From positions 1 to 64,000 of the forward strand of contig NZ_JACHXK010000008.1 in NCBI RefSeq assembly GCF_014192105.1: 64,000 nucleotides of DNA, written 5' to 3'. The notes under the pieces are model-generated. The model was not told the origin of the DNA and searched no databases. It saw nothing but the letters and a program-made list of their open reading frames with translations. Position 1 is the stretch's first letter. Every line of letters starts with the position of its first letter. The translations under genes were made by a program, and so were the position numbers. Of this stretch, positions 25,622 to 33,914 are shown piece by piece. Source of the stretch: Paenibacillus phyllosphaerae. GTDB taxonomy: Bacteria > Bacillota > Bacilli > Paenibacillales > Paenibacillaceae.

Positions 25622-25657
25622 CGGCCGTGGAGGACATTGACCTTCACGGCCGTTTTT
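25622..25657 (+). terminator. terminator of the dioxygenase/RCC1/MFS-cupin operon
   Basis: CGGCCGTG (25622-25629) pairs with CACGGCCG (25645-25652), extended by AGG/CCT, and is followed by TTTTTCTT. Confidence 0.8.
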
Positions 25658-25744
25658 CTTCTCCCGCAGATATCTTTAATCCATCCTGCATCGGGCAATA
25701 ATAACAACCTGAAGCATCAACGCGAATCAAGATGGAGGATATCG

Positions 25745-25975
25745 ATGAGTATACCTTGGCTTCAAATCGGGCAATCGCTGATCTATGGACTGGCGGTGTA
25801 TGTGATTTACTTCATTCTCATGCTGCTGGGAGCCGCCGTTGGTCGAGCCGTGCCGGCGGTCGGCAAGACGATGGATACGTTCAATCCGAAGGTGGAGTCG
25901 CTGATCGTCAATCTCTTGTTTGTCGCGGTTTTCCTTGTTAGCGCTTACTACTTGGTCCTCCCCGAGATGGAGTGA
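25745..25975 (+). CDS. small two-helix membrane protein
   Basis: A 76-aa hydrophobic protein (MSIPWLQIGQSLIYGLAVYV to YYLVLPEME) with two predicted membrane helices (about 10-33 and 52-70) joined by a short polar loop. ATG 25745 follows GGAGGATATCG. I recognise no family and no functional motif. It stands alone between the preceding terminator and pepD. Confidence 0.65.
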   Translation: MSIPWLQIGQSLIYGLAVYVIYFILMLLGAAVGRAVPAVGKTMDTFNPKVESLIVNLLFVAVFLVSAYYLVLPEME

Positions 25976-26132
25976 AACGGATGAACCATCGAGTCGCGAA
26001 CGTACGAGCGGATGCAGTAGATTGCGCTGCTTTAACGCGATATTGTGATAGCAATCAGTTGCGCGAAGCGGCGCAAAGAGAGATACTTTGAGCATCAATA
26101 CATAGGAAATGTTTTACGAGGAGGAACCGCAT

Positions 26133-27626
26133 ATGAGCGAAATGATGGATAGCGTATATAAAGGCGACTGCAAAGTGCTGCACCATTTTGAGGCGTTGTC
26201 GAGCATTCCGAGAGGATCGGGCAATGAGAAAGCGGTCAGCGATTTCGTGGCGGAGTTTGCCCGGCAGCGCGGTTGTTCGGTTGTGCAAGACGCACGGCAC
26301 AACTTGATCATCCGCAAACCGGCCTCTCCGGGTTATGAATCGGCGCCCGCTGTTATTTTCCAAGGCCATCTGGACATGGTGTGCGAGAAGAATAAAGGGA
26401 CCGAGCATGACTTCACGACCGATCCGATTCGGTTCCGCATCGAAGACGATATGATCTACGCGCAAGGAACGACGCTCGGCGGAGATAACGGTATCGCGGT
26501 GGCGACGGCCATGGCGATCATCGATACGCCGGATATGGCGCACCCGGAGCTGGAGATTCTGATGACGACCGAGGAAGAGACAAGCATGGGCGGCGCCTTC
26601 AACCTTGACGCTTCACCGCTGAAGGGACGGATGATGATCAACTTCGACTCCGATCGGGAAGGGACGCTGTTCGTAAGCAGCGCGGGCGGAATAAATGTAT
26701 ATCACACCGTGCCTGCCGTTTGGAAGGAGTCGGAACTTGCAGGCGGCGAGCCCTTCACGATCAGCGTAACGGGATTGATGGGCGGCCATTCCGGCGATGA
26801 CATTATTCATGAGCGCGGCAATGCGAATAAGCTGCTCGGCCGAGTATTGGACGATCTGCGCCGCCATATCCGTTATGAGCTCGCAGGCGTGAGCGGGGGA
26901 ATGAAGGTCAACGCGATCCCGCGCGAAGCGGAAGCGGCCATCTATCTGGACGCGCCAGGAAGAGCGTCGGCAGCCGAGCGCATTGCCGAATTGAACCGCA
27001 TTCTGCAAGATGAGTTCCAAGCGAGCGACAAAGGCGTTACCGTCTCGTTGGAGCAAGCTTTCGCTGCCTACAGCGGTACCGAGACGCCGGAACCCGGCCA
27101 GGTGTTCGCGGAAGAGACGAAGCTCGCGGTCATCCGGCTCCTGTCGCTTATCCCGAGCGGCGTGCTCAGCATGGATAAGTCGATTGCGAATTTGGTCCGC
27201 ACGTCGTCCAACCTTGGCGTCGTGACGACTAGTCACACCGAGATCGTGCTGAAAAGCATGGCGCGCAGCTCCCATCGCTCACAGGTCGACGACGTCGTAA
27301 GAACGATGGAGACGCTGGCCGAGACGGCGGGCGTGGACTTCCGGCAAGACAGCTACTTCCCGGGATGGCCTTACCGGTCGGACTCCAAGCTGCGTCCGGT
27401 CTTCGAGTCGGCGTATGCGGAGCGATTCGGCAAACCGCTTGAAATCAAGGCGATTCATGCAGGCCTGGAATGCGGCGTGCTGATCGAGAAAATGCCGGGC
27501 CTCGACGCGGTATCGTACGGGCCGAATCTGTACGATATCCATACGCCGCAGGAGCATCTGTCGATTTCGTCCGTGGAGCGTACCTGGTCTTATTTGCAGG
27601 ATGTGCTGCGGGAGTTGAAGGGGTAG
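26133..27626 (+). CDS. pepD: aminoacyl-histidine dipeptidase (Xaa-His dipeptidase, M20C)
   Basis: Cytoplasmic zinc dipeptidase (497 aa) that hydrolyses Xaa-His and other dipeptides. The M20 metal-binding motifs are in order: FQGHLDMV (first His/Asp), LGGDNGIAVA (bridging Asp), MTTEEETSMGGAF (catalytic Glu pair) and the C-terminal HAGLECGVL. The lid-domain segment GLMGGHSGDDIIHERGNANKLLGR is typical of PepD. ATG 26133 follows GAGGAGGAACCGC. The length is full for the family. It is monocistronic, with a terminator downstream. Confidence 0.94.
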   Translation: MSEMMDSVYKGDCKVLHHFEALSSIPRGSGNEKAVSDFVAEFARQRGCSVVQDARHNLIIRKPASPGYESAPAVIFQGHLDMVCEKNKGTEHDFTTDPIRFRIEDDMIYAQGTTLGGDNGIAVATAMAIIDTPDMAHPELEILMTTEEETSMGGAFNLDASPLKGRMMINFDSDREGTLFVSSAGGINVYHTVPAVWKESELAGGEPFTISVTGLMGGHSGDDIIHERGNANKLLGRVLDDLRRHIRYELAGVSGGMKVNAIPREAEAAIYLDAPGRASAAERIAELNRILQDEFQASDKGVTVSLEQAFAAYSGTETPEPGQVFAEETKLAVIRLLSLIPSGVLSMDKSIANLVRTSSNLGVVTTSHTEIVLKSMARSSHRSQVDDVVRTMETLAETAGVDFRQDSYFPGWPYRSDSKLRPVFESAYAERFGKPLEIKAIHAGLECGVLIEKMPGLDAVSYGPNLYDIHTPQEHLSISSVERTWSYLQDVLRELKG

Positions 27627-27642
27627 CGTTTGCTCGGGAAGG

Positions 27643-27672
27643 AAGGGTTGCGATTTGCGTCGCAGCCCTTTT
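27643..27672 (+). terminator. terminator of pepD
   Basis: AAGGGTTGCGA pairs with TCGCAGCCCTT (one wobble) across a 6-nt loop and runs into TTTTGC. Confidence 0.75.
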
Positions 27673-27754
27673 GCTTTTGACATACACTTGTGCCGCGATT
27701 CCTACTATAATAATCTAGCATGATAACTTTCGACAGAAATGATAGGTGAATGGC

Positions 27755-28459
27755 ATGGTGTTATGGGGAGCGCTCGTGAATGGACTGGCGATCGTGGCCG
27801 GATCATTGGCGGGGCGACTATTGAAGCGAATTCCGGAAGGCATGAAGAATACGGTCATGAACGGAATCGGATTAACGCTGATCGTGCTCGGCGTCCAGAT
27901 GGGACTGAAAAGCGACAGCTTCGTTATTGTGTTGTTAAGTCTCGTGATCGGTGCGGTCATCGGAGAATGGATCCGGTTGGAAGACCGGTTCACTGCAGCG
28001 GGACTATGGCTCGAGCGGCGGATCGGTTCAGGAACGCCGGGGGCCATCTCGCAAGGCTTCATTACGGCTAGCCTGGTATTCGCCGTCGGCGCAATGGCCA
28101 TCCTCGGTTCGCTCGACAGCGGGATGAAGCATAATCACGACATTCTATACGCCAAGTCGATCATGGACGGATTTATCGCAATCGTCCTGACGACGACGCT
28201 CGGGATCGGCGTGCTCTTCTCGGCGGTTCCGGTCCTGTTGTATCAAGGCTTGATCGCGCTGTTCGCCACGCAGATCACACGCCTTGTATCCGATGAGCTG
28301 ATGAACGTCATTATCGCGGACCTTACTTCGGCCGGGGGCATGATGATTCTGGGCATCGGCCTCAATCTGCTGGGGGTGACCAAGATCAAGGTGGCGAATC
28401 TGCTGCCGGGGATCATCGTGGTCGTTGCTTTGGTGGCGATTACGGAGAAATGGTTGTAA
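27755..28459 (+). CDS. DUF554 family membrane protein
   Basis: A 234-aa membrane protein with about six predicted helices. The family start, GALVNGLAIVAGSLAGRLLKRIPEGMKNTVMNGIGL, and the central FAVGAMAILGSLDSGMKHNHDILYAKSIMDGF segment identify DUF554 (YdfK-like). ATG 27755 is preferred over the GTG at 27746, which overlaps the AGGTGA ribosome binding site. The biochemical role of the family is not established; a transport-like function is only a guess. Confidence 0.88.
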   Translation: MVLWGALVNGLAIVAGSLAGRLLKRIPEGMKNTVMNGIGLTLIVLGVQMGLKSDSFVIVLLSLVIGAVIGEWIRLEDRFTAAGLWLERRIGSGTPGAISQGFITASLVFAVGAMAILGSLDSGMKHNHDILYAKSIMDGFIAIVLTTTLGIGVLFSAVPVLLYQGLIALFATQITRLVSDELMNVIIADLTSAGGMMILGIGLNLLGVTKIKVANLLPGIIVVVALVAITEKWL

Positions 28460-28488
28460 GCGGAGAGCCGGATATAGATAGGAATAGA

Positions 28489-28524
28489 GAGGGAGACCTG
28501 CTACTTGCGGGTCTCCCTCGTTTT
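28489..28524 (+). terminator. terminator of the DUF554 gene
   Basis: GAGGGAGACC pairs with GGTCTCCCTC and is followed by GTTTTA, about 30 nt after the stop codon. Confidence 0.75.
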
Positions 28525-28762
28525 ATGTCGCGCCGGTCTTGAGCTGGTATAGCCATGCGAAGCGACGCAAGCTTCACCGCGCGAACGGCTATGTCTATGC
28601 GTGTCCGTGCTAGCGTTGGTAGTGATGGTTCCAACGCTATACCTGCGAGCGATCCGACCATAATGTCCGCATTGGCTTGGCTAATTAGAGGCTATTCCAC
28701 CGTCGTAACCAGTTGACGGAAGGGATAGCCTCTTTGCGCTGCGCGTTTTTAACGCGATTTTT
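28525..28762 (+). other. structured intergenic region between terminators, upstream of kdp
   Basis: No open reading frame is supported here. A perfect 9-bp hairpin (TAGCGTTGG with CCAACGCTA) spans about 28612-28641. A nested terminator-like stem with inner CCGTC/GACGG spans 28687-28733 and is followed by TTT. A third hairpin (CGCGTT/AACGCG) with TTTTT ends at 28762. Because a terminator lies on each side, the 28525-28733 interval could be an independent small RNA, but I see no clear promoter. It also insulates kdp from upstream transcription. Confidence 0.4.
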
Positions 28763-28846
28763 ATACTTTTTTTACGCCCCGCGCTGACATCTTAACCCTA
28801 TATTTAGGCCGAACCATATTATCATTGCTTATGTCAAGAGGAGCTG

Positions 28847-29257
28847 ATGCAAAGAATGGACTCATTTACTTTAGTCACGGTAACGAACAAGAAGGGGAAG
28901 GATTTTCTAAGCGTACTGCATGCGAGGGGGCTGCCTTGCGCGGTTCTGACGAACAGCAAGCAAGAGAAACTCGAGCTTGAGGCAATGGGGGAAACGAATA
29001 TTGTGCTGGTCGATACCGGGGACCGGTCATCCTGGGGGCCGCCGGAGATCCCGATCGGCAAAGTATTCATTTTCGAAGAATCGCTGCCGCTGACATGCCG
29101 TTATCTTCAAGCGGTCAAGTCTTGGACGCATGAACCGGTCTACGTGGTTACCGGCTGCGGCATGATCCGGAACATGTACAAGGAGTTAGGCGCGGCTTAT
29201 ATCATTCACAGCAGGAATGCCGATGTGACGTTCCTGATCGAAGAAAGCTCAAAGTAG
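28847..29257 (+). CDS. small cytosolic protein at the head of the kdp locus
   Basis: A 136-aa soluble protein (MQRMDSFTLVTVTNKKGKDF to FLIEESSK) with alternating strands and helices and no membrane segment. GAGGAG lies 3 nt before ATG 28847 and 12 nt before ATG 28856, so the start is ambiguous. It is separated from the 35-residue Kdp peptide by only 16 nt, so it belongs to the kdp transcript. The strand-glycine segment EPVYVVTGCGMIRNMYKELGAAYIIHSRNADV hints at a small alpha/beta fold. I recognise no named family; a regulatory role in potassium uptake is inference from position. Confidence 0.75.
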   Translation: MQRMDSFTLVTVTNKKGKDFLSVLHARGLPCAVLTNSKQEKLELEAMGETNIVLVDTGDRSSWGPPEIPIGKVFIFEESLPLTCRYLQAVKSWTHEPVYVVTGCGMIRNMYKELGAAYIIHSRNADVTFLIEESSK

Positions 29258-29273
29258 GAGGTTGGATGAAAGC

Positions 29274-29381
29274 ATGTTGGATATCGTCATGATCGTATCG
29301 TTTATCTTGCTCACGCTGCTCATGGCGGGGCTGACGAAGTGGGCGGGCAAGGTTGCCGATGAAGGGGGCAACCGCTCATGA
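29274..29381 (+). CDS. 35-residue membrane peptide preceding KdpF
   Basis: A short frame, MLDIVMIVSFILLTLLMAG then LTKWAGKVADEGGNRS, has one hydrophobic helix and a polar tail. It is separated from the previous gene by 16 nt, and its stop overlaps the KdpF start (ATGA). TAGGAGGTTGG lies about 10 nt upstream, though it is better spaced for an out-of-frame ATG at 29266 that encodes only 8 residues. Similar tiny peptides next to kdpF are known to me in other genomes but have no assigned function. Confidence 0.6.
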   Translation: MLDIVMIVSFILLTLLMAGLTKWAGKVADEGGNRS

Positions 29382-29458
29382 TGTGGGCACTTGGTCTCGT
29401 TGTCGCCGCCGTGTTTATTTACTTGACGTACGTGCTGTTGAATCCCGAAAAATTTTGA
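29378..29458 (+). CDS. kdpF: potassium-transporting ATPase subunit KdpF
   Basis: A 26-residue single-helix peptide, MMWALGLVVAAVFIYLTYVL ending LNPEKF. The terminal Y-x2-LL-x-PEKF pattern is the KdpF signature. KdpF stabilises the KdpABC complex in the membrane. It overlaps the preceding peptide stop by ATGA and lies 25 nt before kdpA. Confidence 0.88.
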   Translation: MMWALGLVVAAVFIYLTYVLLNPEKF

Positions 29459-29483
29459 GGACGGGCAGGAAGGGGTCACTTAT

Positions 29484-31154
29484 ATGTTCGCAACACTATC
29501 GATTGGGGTAACGCTGCTGCTTGTCTTGCTGCTGGCGCGGCCGACCGGTCTCTATATAGCAAAGGCATTCCAATATGAAACGACCAGGCTAGACCGCTGG
29601 TTCGGCTGGATCGAGACACCTGTCTTGCGACTCGGCGGGATTCGCCGCGACGACCAAACCTGGAAGCAATATGCGTTAGCGGTTATCGTTAGCAGCCTTG
29701 TCATGATTCTGCTTGTCTATCTGGTCTTCCGAACGCAAGCGTATCTGCCGCTCAACCCGTCCCATATCGCGAATATGGAGCCAACGCTGGCATTCAACAC
29801 GGCCATCAGCTTCATGACGAATACGAATCTGCAGCATTACAGCGGAGAGAGCGGGCTTTCCTACCTGTCGCAGATGATCGCCATCGTCTTCTTGATGTTC
29901 ACGGGTCCCGCTGTGGGGTTGTCGGCTGCCATTGCCTTGATCCGTGGGCTGGCCGGCAAGCCGATCGGCAACTTCTTCATTGACCTGACGCGTTCGATTA
30001 CGCGAATCTTTCTCCCGGTATCCTTTGTCATGGCCATCGTGTTCGTCGCCTTGGGGGTGCCGCAGACGCTGGAGCCCACCGTCATCGCCCATACGCTTAG
30101 CGGCGAGGTGCAGGAGATTGCGAGGGGGCCGGTCGGTTCATTGCTCTCGATCAAACAATTCGGCAACAACGGCGGCGGATTCTTCGGCGTCAATTCGGCC
30201 CATCCTTTCGAGAATCCCGGAGCGGTCAGTAATCTGCTTCAGATCGTGCTGATGATGCTGCTCGGGACGGCGATTCCGTTCACTTATGGCAAGATGGTCG
30301 GGAATCCCAAGCAGGGCAGGGTCCTATTCTTGTCCATGACTATGCTTTTCATTGTCCTGCTTGGCGTCTCGTTGTCCGCGGAGAATGCCGGCAATCCGGT
30401 GTTGAACGCCATGGGCATTCAACATGAACAGGGCAGCATGGAAGGCAAGGAAGTCCGATTCGGCATGGTGCAATCTTCGTTCTTTTCCGTCGTGACGACC
30501 GCTTTCGAGACTGGTGCCGTCAATACGATGCACGATACGCTTACCCCGCTCGGCGGGCTCGTGACGATCTCGAACATGATGCTCAACACGGTGTTCGGCA
30601 GCGTCGGAGCCGGCATGATGAACGTGCTGATGTACGTGATGATCGGCGTATTCCTATCCGGGCTGATGGTCGGACGAACGCCGGAATTCCTCGGCAAGAA
30701 AATCGAAGGACGCGAGATGAAGCTGATCGCCGTCACGCTGCTGATCCAACCGATGCTGATCCTGGCGCCGACCGCGATCGCGCTGTTCGCTTATCCGGAG
30801 ACGATCTCCAATCCCGGGTTCCACGGGTTAACGCAGGCTTTGTACGAGTTCACCTCGTCTGCGGCGAATAACGGTTCCGGCTTCGAAGGACTTGGCGACA
30901 ACACGCCGTTCTGGAATATTGCGACCGGAATCGTGATGTATCTGGGTCGCTACTTCTCGGTCGTGACGCTGCTCGCGGTAGCGGGCTCATTGGCGGCGAA
31001 GAAGCCGGTATCTGAGACATCGGGTACATTCCGCACGGACAACGGGTTGTTCGCGGGGGTTTTCCTTGGGACGGTACTGATTGTCGGCGCGCTTACCTTC
31101 TTCCCGGCGCTCGTGCTCGGACCGGTCGCGGAATATTTGACACTGAAGCCTTAA
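29484..31154 (+). CDS. kdpA: potassium-transporting ATPase subunit A
   Basis: Potassium-translocating subunit of the high-affinity KdpFABC pump (556 aa, about ten membrane helices). The four selectivity-filter regions typical of the K+-channel-like superfamily are visible: NTAISFMTNTNLQHYSGESGLSY, GNNGGGFFGVNSAHPFENP, the FETGAVNTMHDTLTPLGG segment and SSAANNGSGFEGL. ATG 29484 follows GGAAGGGG. Gene order F-A-B-C is standard. Confidence 0.96.
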   Translation: MFATLSIGVTLLLVLLLARPTGLYIAKAFQYETTRLDRWFGWIETPVLRLGGIRRDDQTWKQYALAVIVSSLVMILLVYLVFRTQAYLPLNPSHIANMEPTLAFNTAISFMTNTNLQHYSGESGLSYLSQMIAIVFLMFTGPAVGLSAAIALIRGLAGKPIGNFFIDLTRSITRIFLPVSFVMAIVFVALGVPQTLEPTVIAHTLSGEVQEIARGPVGSLLSIKQFGNNGGGFFGVNSAHPFENPGAVSNLLQIVLMMLLGTAIPFTYGKMVGNPKQGRVLFLSMTMLFIVLLGVSLSAENAGNPVLNAMGIQHEQGSMEGKEVRFGMVQSSFFSVVTTAFETGAVNTMHDTLTPLGGLVTISNMMLNTVFGSVGAGMMNVLMYVMIGVFLSGLMVGRTPEFLGKKIEGREMKLIAVTLLIQPMLILAPTAIALFAYPETISNPGFHGLTQALYEFTSSAANNGSGFEGLGDNTPFWNIATGIVMYLGRYFSVVTLLAVAGSLAAKKPVSETSGTFRTDNGLFAGVFLGTVLIVGALTFFPALVLGPVAEYLTLKP

Positions 31155-31205
31155 GAGGTTTTGAACCCACATGTAATGATAGATAGCGAGCGGAGGAGCT
31201 TAGCG

Positions 31206-33236
31206 ATGAAAGAGAAAAAAACGATGATGAGCACTGCCATCATCCGCGGCGCGATCAAGGAATCTTTCTTGAAACTGGACCCGCGCGTGATGGTCCGCAA
31301 TCCGATCATGTTCGTCGTGGAGATCGGTTTTATCATAACCCTGGCGTTGATCTTCGTGCCGGACCTGTTCGGCGGCAGCGTATCAAGCGGCTACAATCTG
31401 ACCGTTGCGTTCATCCTGCTCTTCACGGTGCTGTTCGCGAATTTCGCCGAAGCGCTTGCGGAAGGGAGAGGCCGGGCGCAGGCCGATACGCTGAAGAAAA
31501 CGAAGCAGGACATGAAAGCGAACAAACTGAACAGTCTCAATCAAGTGAAGCAAGTGTTGTCCTCGGAACTTCGCAAAGGTGATATCGTCATCGTGGCACA
31601 GGGGGAAACGATCCCGGGCGACGGCGAGGTGATCGAAGGACTCGCCTCTGTCGACGAATCGGCGATCACCGGCGAATCCGCGCCCGTCATCAAGGAAGCG
31701 GGCGGCGACTTCAGCTCGGTCACCGGCGGTACGCGCGTCGTCAGCGACCGGATCACGGTCCGGATTACGAGCGATCCCGGCGAATCGTTTCTGGACCGCA
31801 TGATCGCCCTCGTCGAAGGCGCCAAGCGCCAGAAGACGCCTAACGAGATCGCGCTTAGCACGGTGCTGACTAGCTTGACGCTGATCTTCCTGATCGTTGT
31901 CGTCACCTTGCCTTTCTTCGCCGATTATCTCGAGATCCAACTCGAAATTCCGATGCTGATCGCGCTGCTCGTCTGCTTGATCCCGACGACGATCGGCGGC
32001 CTCCTGTCGGCGATCGGAATCGCCGGCATGGACCGCGTAACCCAATTCAATGTATTGGCGATGTCCGGCAAGGCCGTCGAGGCCGCCGGCGATATCACTA
32101 CGATCATTCTCGATAAGACCGGCACGATCACGTTCGGCAACCGGATGGCGAGCGAATTCACCCCGGTTGGCGGCCATGAGGAGCAAGAAACCGCGCTCTG
32201 GGCAGCGATAAGTTCGCTCAAGGATGAGACGCCGGAAGGACGTTCGGTGCTGGAGCTGATGAGGAAGCAAGGATTGGCCTACGATCCGGCCATTGGCGAA
32301 GATGCCGAGTTCCACGAGTTCAAGGCCGAGACGCGGATGAGCGGCATGGATCTTCGGGATGGCCGCAAAGTGCGCAAAGGCGCCGTCGATGCGGTCAAAA
32401 AATGGGTCGTCTCGCAAGGAGGCCGAGTGCCGAAGGAGCTGGACCCGAACAGCGAACGGATTGCCAAAGCAGGCGGTACGCCGCTGGCCATCGCCGTCGA
32501 TCAGGAAATTTACGGCCTGATTTATTTGAAGGATACCGTGAAGCCGGGCATGAAGGAACGCTTTGAACAGATGCGCCAGATGGGCATCAAGACCATCATG
32601 TGTACGGGCGATAATCCGCTGACGGCCGCGACGATCGCGATTGAAGCGGGCGTGGACGATTTTATTGCCGAGAGCACGCCGGAGGATAAAATCGCCGTCA
32701 TCCGCCGCGAGCAGGCGGAGGGTAAATTGGTGGCGATGACGGGCGACGGTACGAATGACGCGCCGGCGCTGGCCCAGGCCGATGTCGGCATCGCGATGAA
32801 CAGTGGCACGGTCGCGGCCAAAGAGGCGGCGAACATGGTGGATCTGGATTCCGATCCGTCGAAGATCATCGAGGTCGTATCTATTGGCAAGCAGCTGCTC
32901 ATGACGCGCGGCGCGCTGACGACATTCAGTATCGCCAACGATATCGCCAAATATTTTGCCATCATACCAGCCATGTTCATGCTGGCGATTCCGCAGATGG
33001 AGGCGCTGAATATTATGCGTCTCGGTTCGCCCGAATCGGCGATCCTGTCCGCGCTGATCTTCAACGCCGTCATTATTCCGCTGCTCATTCCGCTTGCGAT
33101 GAAAGGCGTAGCTTACAAGCCGATGTCATCCGCAGCGCTGCTGCAGCGCAATTTGATCATCTACGGACTTGGCGGAGTGGTCGCGCCGTTCCTCGGCATC
33201 AAGGTCATTGATCTGGCCGTTCATCTATGGATATAA
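31206..33236 (+). CDS. kdpB: potassium-transporting ATPase subunit B (P-type ATPase)
   Basis: Catalytic P-type ATPase subunit of KdpFABC (677 aa). The phosphorylation motif DKTGT occurs in [15 protein letters not shown], with TGES in the actuator domain ([16 protein letters not shown]), the hinge motif [16 protein letters not shown] and the nucleotide-binding KGA in [16 protein letters not shown] 31206 follows GCGGAGGAG and gives the usual KdpB N-terminus. It lies about 50 nt after kdpA. Confidence 0.96.
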   Translation: MKEKKTMMSTAIIRGAIKESFLKLDPRVMVRNPIMFVVEIGFIITLALIFVPDLFGGSVSSGYNLTVAFILLFTVLFANFAEALAEGRGRAQADTLKKTKQDMKANKLNSLNQVKQVLSSELRKGDIVIVAQGETIPGDGEVIEGLASVDESAITGESAPVIKEAGGDFSSVTGGTRVVSDRITVRITSDPGESFLDRMIALVEGAKRQKTPNEIALSTVLTSLTLIFLIVVVTLPFFADYLEIQLEIPMLIALLVCLIPTTIGGLLSAIGIAGMDRVTQFNVLAMSGKAVEAAGDITTIILDKTGTITFGNRMASEFTPVGGHEEQETALWAAISSLKDETPEGRSVLELMRKQGLAYDPAIGEDAEFHEFKAETRMSGMDLRDGRKVRKGAVDAVKKWVVSQGGRVPKELDPNSERIAKAGGTPLAIAVDQEIYGLIYLKDTVKPGMKERFEQMRQMGIKTIMCTGDNPLTAATIAIEAGVDDFIAESTPEDKIAVIRREQAEGKLVAMTGDGTNDAPALAQADVGIAMNSGTVAAKEAANMVDLDSDPSKIIEVVSIGKQLLMTRGALTTFSIANDIAKYFAIIPAMFMLAIPQMEALNIMRLGSPESAILSALIFNAVIIPLLIPLAMKGVAYKPMSSAALLQRNLIIYGLGGVVAPFLGIKVIDLAVHLWI

Positions 33237-33259
33237 CGAAGGAAGGGAAGGAATCGCCC

Positions 33260-33829
33260 ATGAACCTAATCGGGAGCAGTATTCGTTTAAGTCTAGTATT
33301 TATGCTGGTATGCGGACTCCTCTATAATCTGGTCGTAACCGGAATCGCCCAAGCCGTGATGCCCAAGCAAGCGGATGGGTCGCTGCTGCTCGACGAGAAG
33401 CAGAATGTAATAGGATCGGCCTTGATCGGCCAGACCTTTACCGATCTGCGCTATTTTCAAAGCCGCGTCTCTTCGATCGGTTATCATGCGGCAGGTTCGG
33501 GCAGCGGCAACTATGCGCCATCTAATCCGGATATGCTGGCTCGGACGCAGGCGTCTATCGAGGCATGGCAGAAGGACAATCCGGATGTGCCGCTAAGCAG
33601 GCTGCCGCTTGATCTGATTACGAACTCGGGATCCGGTCTGGATCCTCATATCAGCCCTGGGGCGGCGGAAGCGCAAATTCCGAGAATCAGCAAGCTGACG
33701 GGCATTCCGGCTGAGCAGCTGATGGCGATCGTGGCAGAACATACATCCGGCCGGGAGCTAGGCTTCCTCGGGGAGCCGGTCGTTAATGTGCTGGAACTTA
33801 ATCTTGATCTAACGAAGCTGATGCAATAA
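33260..33829 (+). CDS. kdpC: potassium-transporting ATPase subunit C
   Basis: Chaperone-like subunit of KdpFABC (190 aa) with one N-terminal membrane helix and an extracytoplasmic domain. Family segments are GSALIGQTFTDLRYFQSRVSSIGYHAAGSGSGNYAPSNPDM, SGSGLDPHISPGAAEAQIPRI and EHTSGRELGFLGEPVVNVLELNLDL. ATG 33260 is chosen because GAAGGAA lies about 15 nt upstream and the longer reading lacks a ribosome binding site. Confidence 0.95.
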   Translation: MNLIGSSIRLSLVFMLVCGLLYNLVVTGIAQAVMPKQADGSLLLDEKQNVIGSALIGQTFTDLRYFQSRVSSIGYHAAGSGSGNYAPSNPDMLARTQASIEAWQKDNPDVPLSRLPLDLITNSGSGLDPHISPGAAEAQIPRISKLTGIPAEQLMAIVAEHTSGRELGFLGEPVVNVLELNLDLTKLMQ

Positions 33830-33834
33830 GATTC

Positions 33835-33866
33835 GCCCCGCTTAAGCGCTGCCGCTTGAGCGGGGC
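33835..33866 (+). terminator. hairpin between kdpC and the sensor gene
   Basis: GCCCCGCTTAAGCG pairs with CGCTTGAGCGGGGC (one wobble). No T run follows, so it may be a processing or partial-attenuation site that separates pump and sensor expression rather than a full terminator. Confidence 0.45.
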
Positions 33867-33914
33867 CATTGGTTTCTTCAGGAATAATCCCATTACGTCT
33901 TGCAGGAGGTTCTA

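Noticed and set aside
28763..28846. c-di-AMP (ydaO-type) riboswitch before the kdp locus
   Set aside because: The remaining leader is too short and lacks the ydaO core; no such fold can be drawn.
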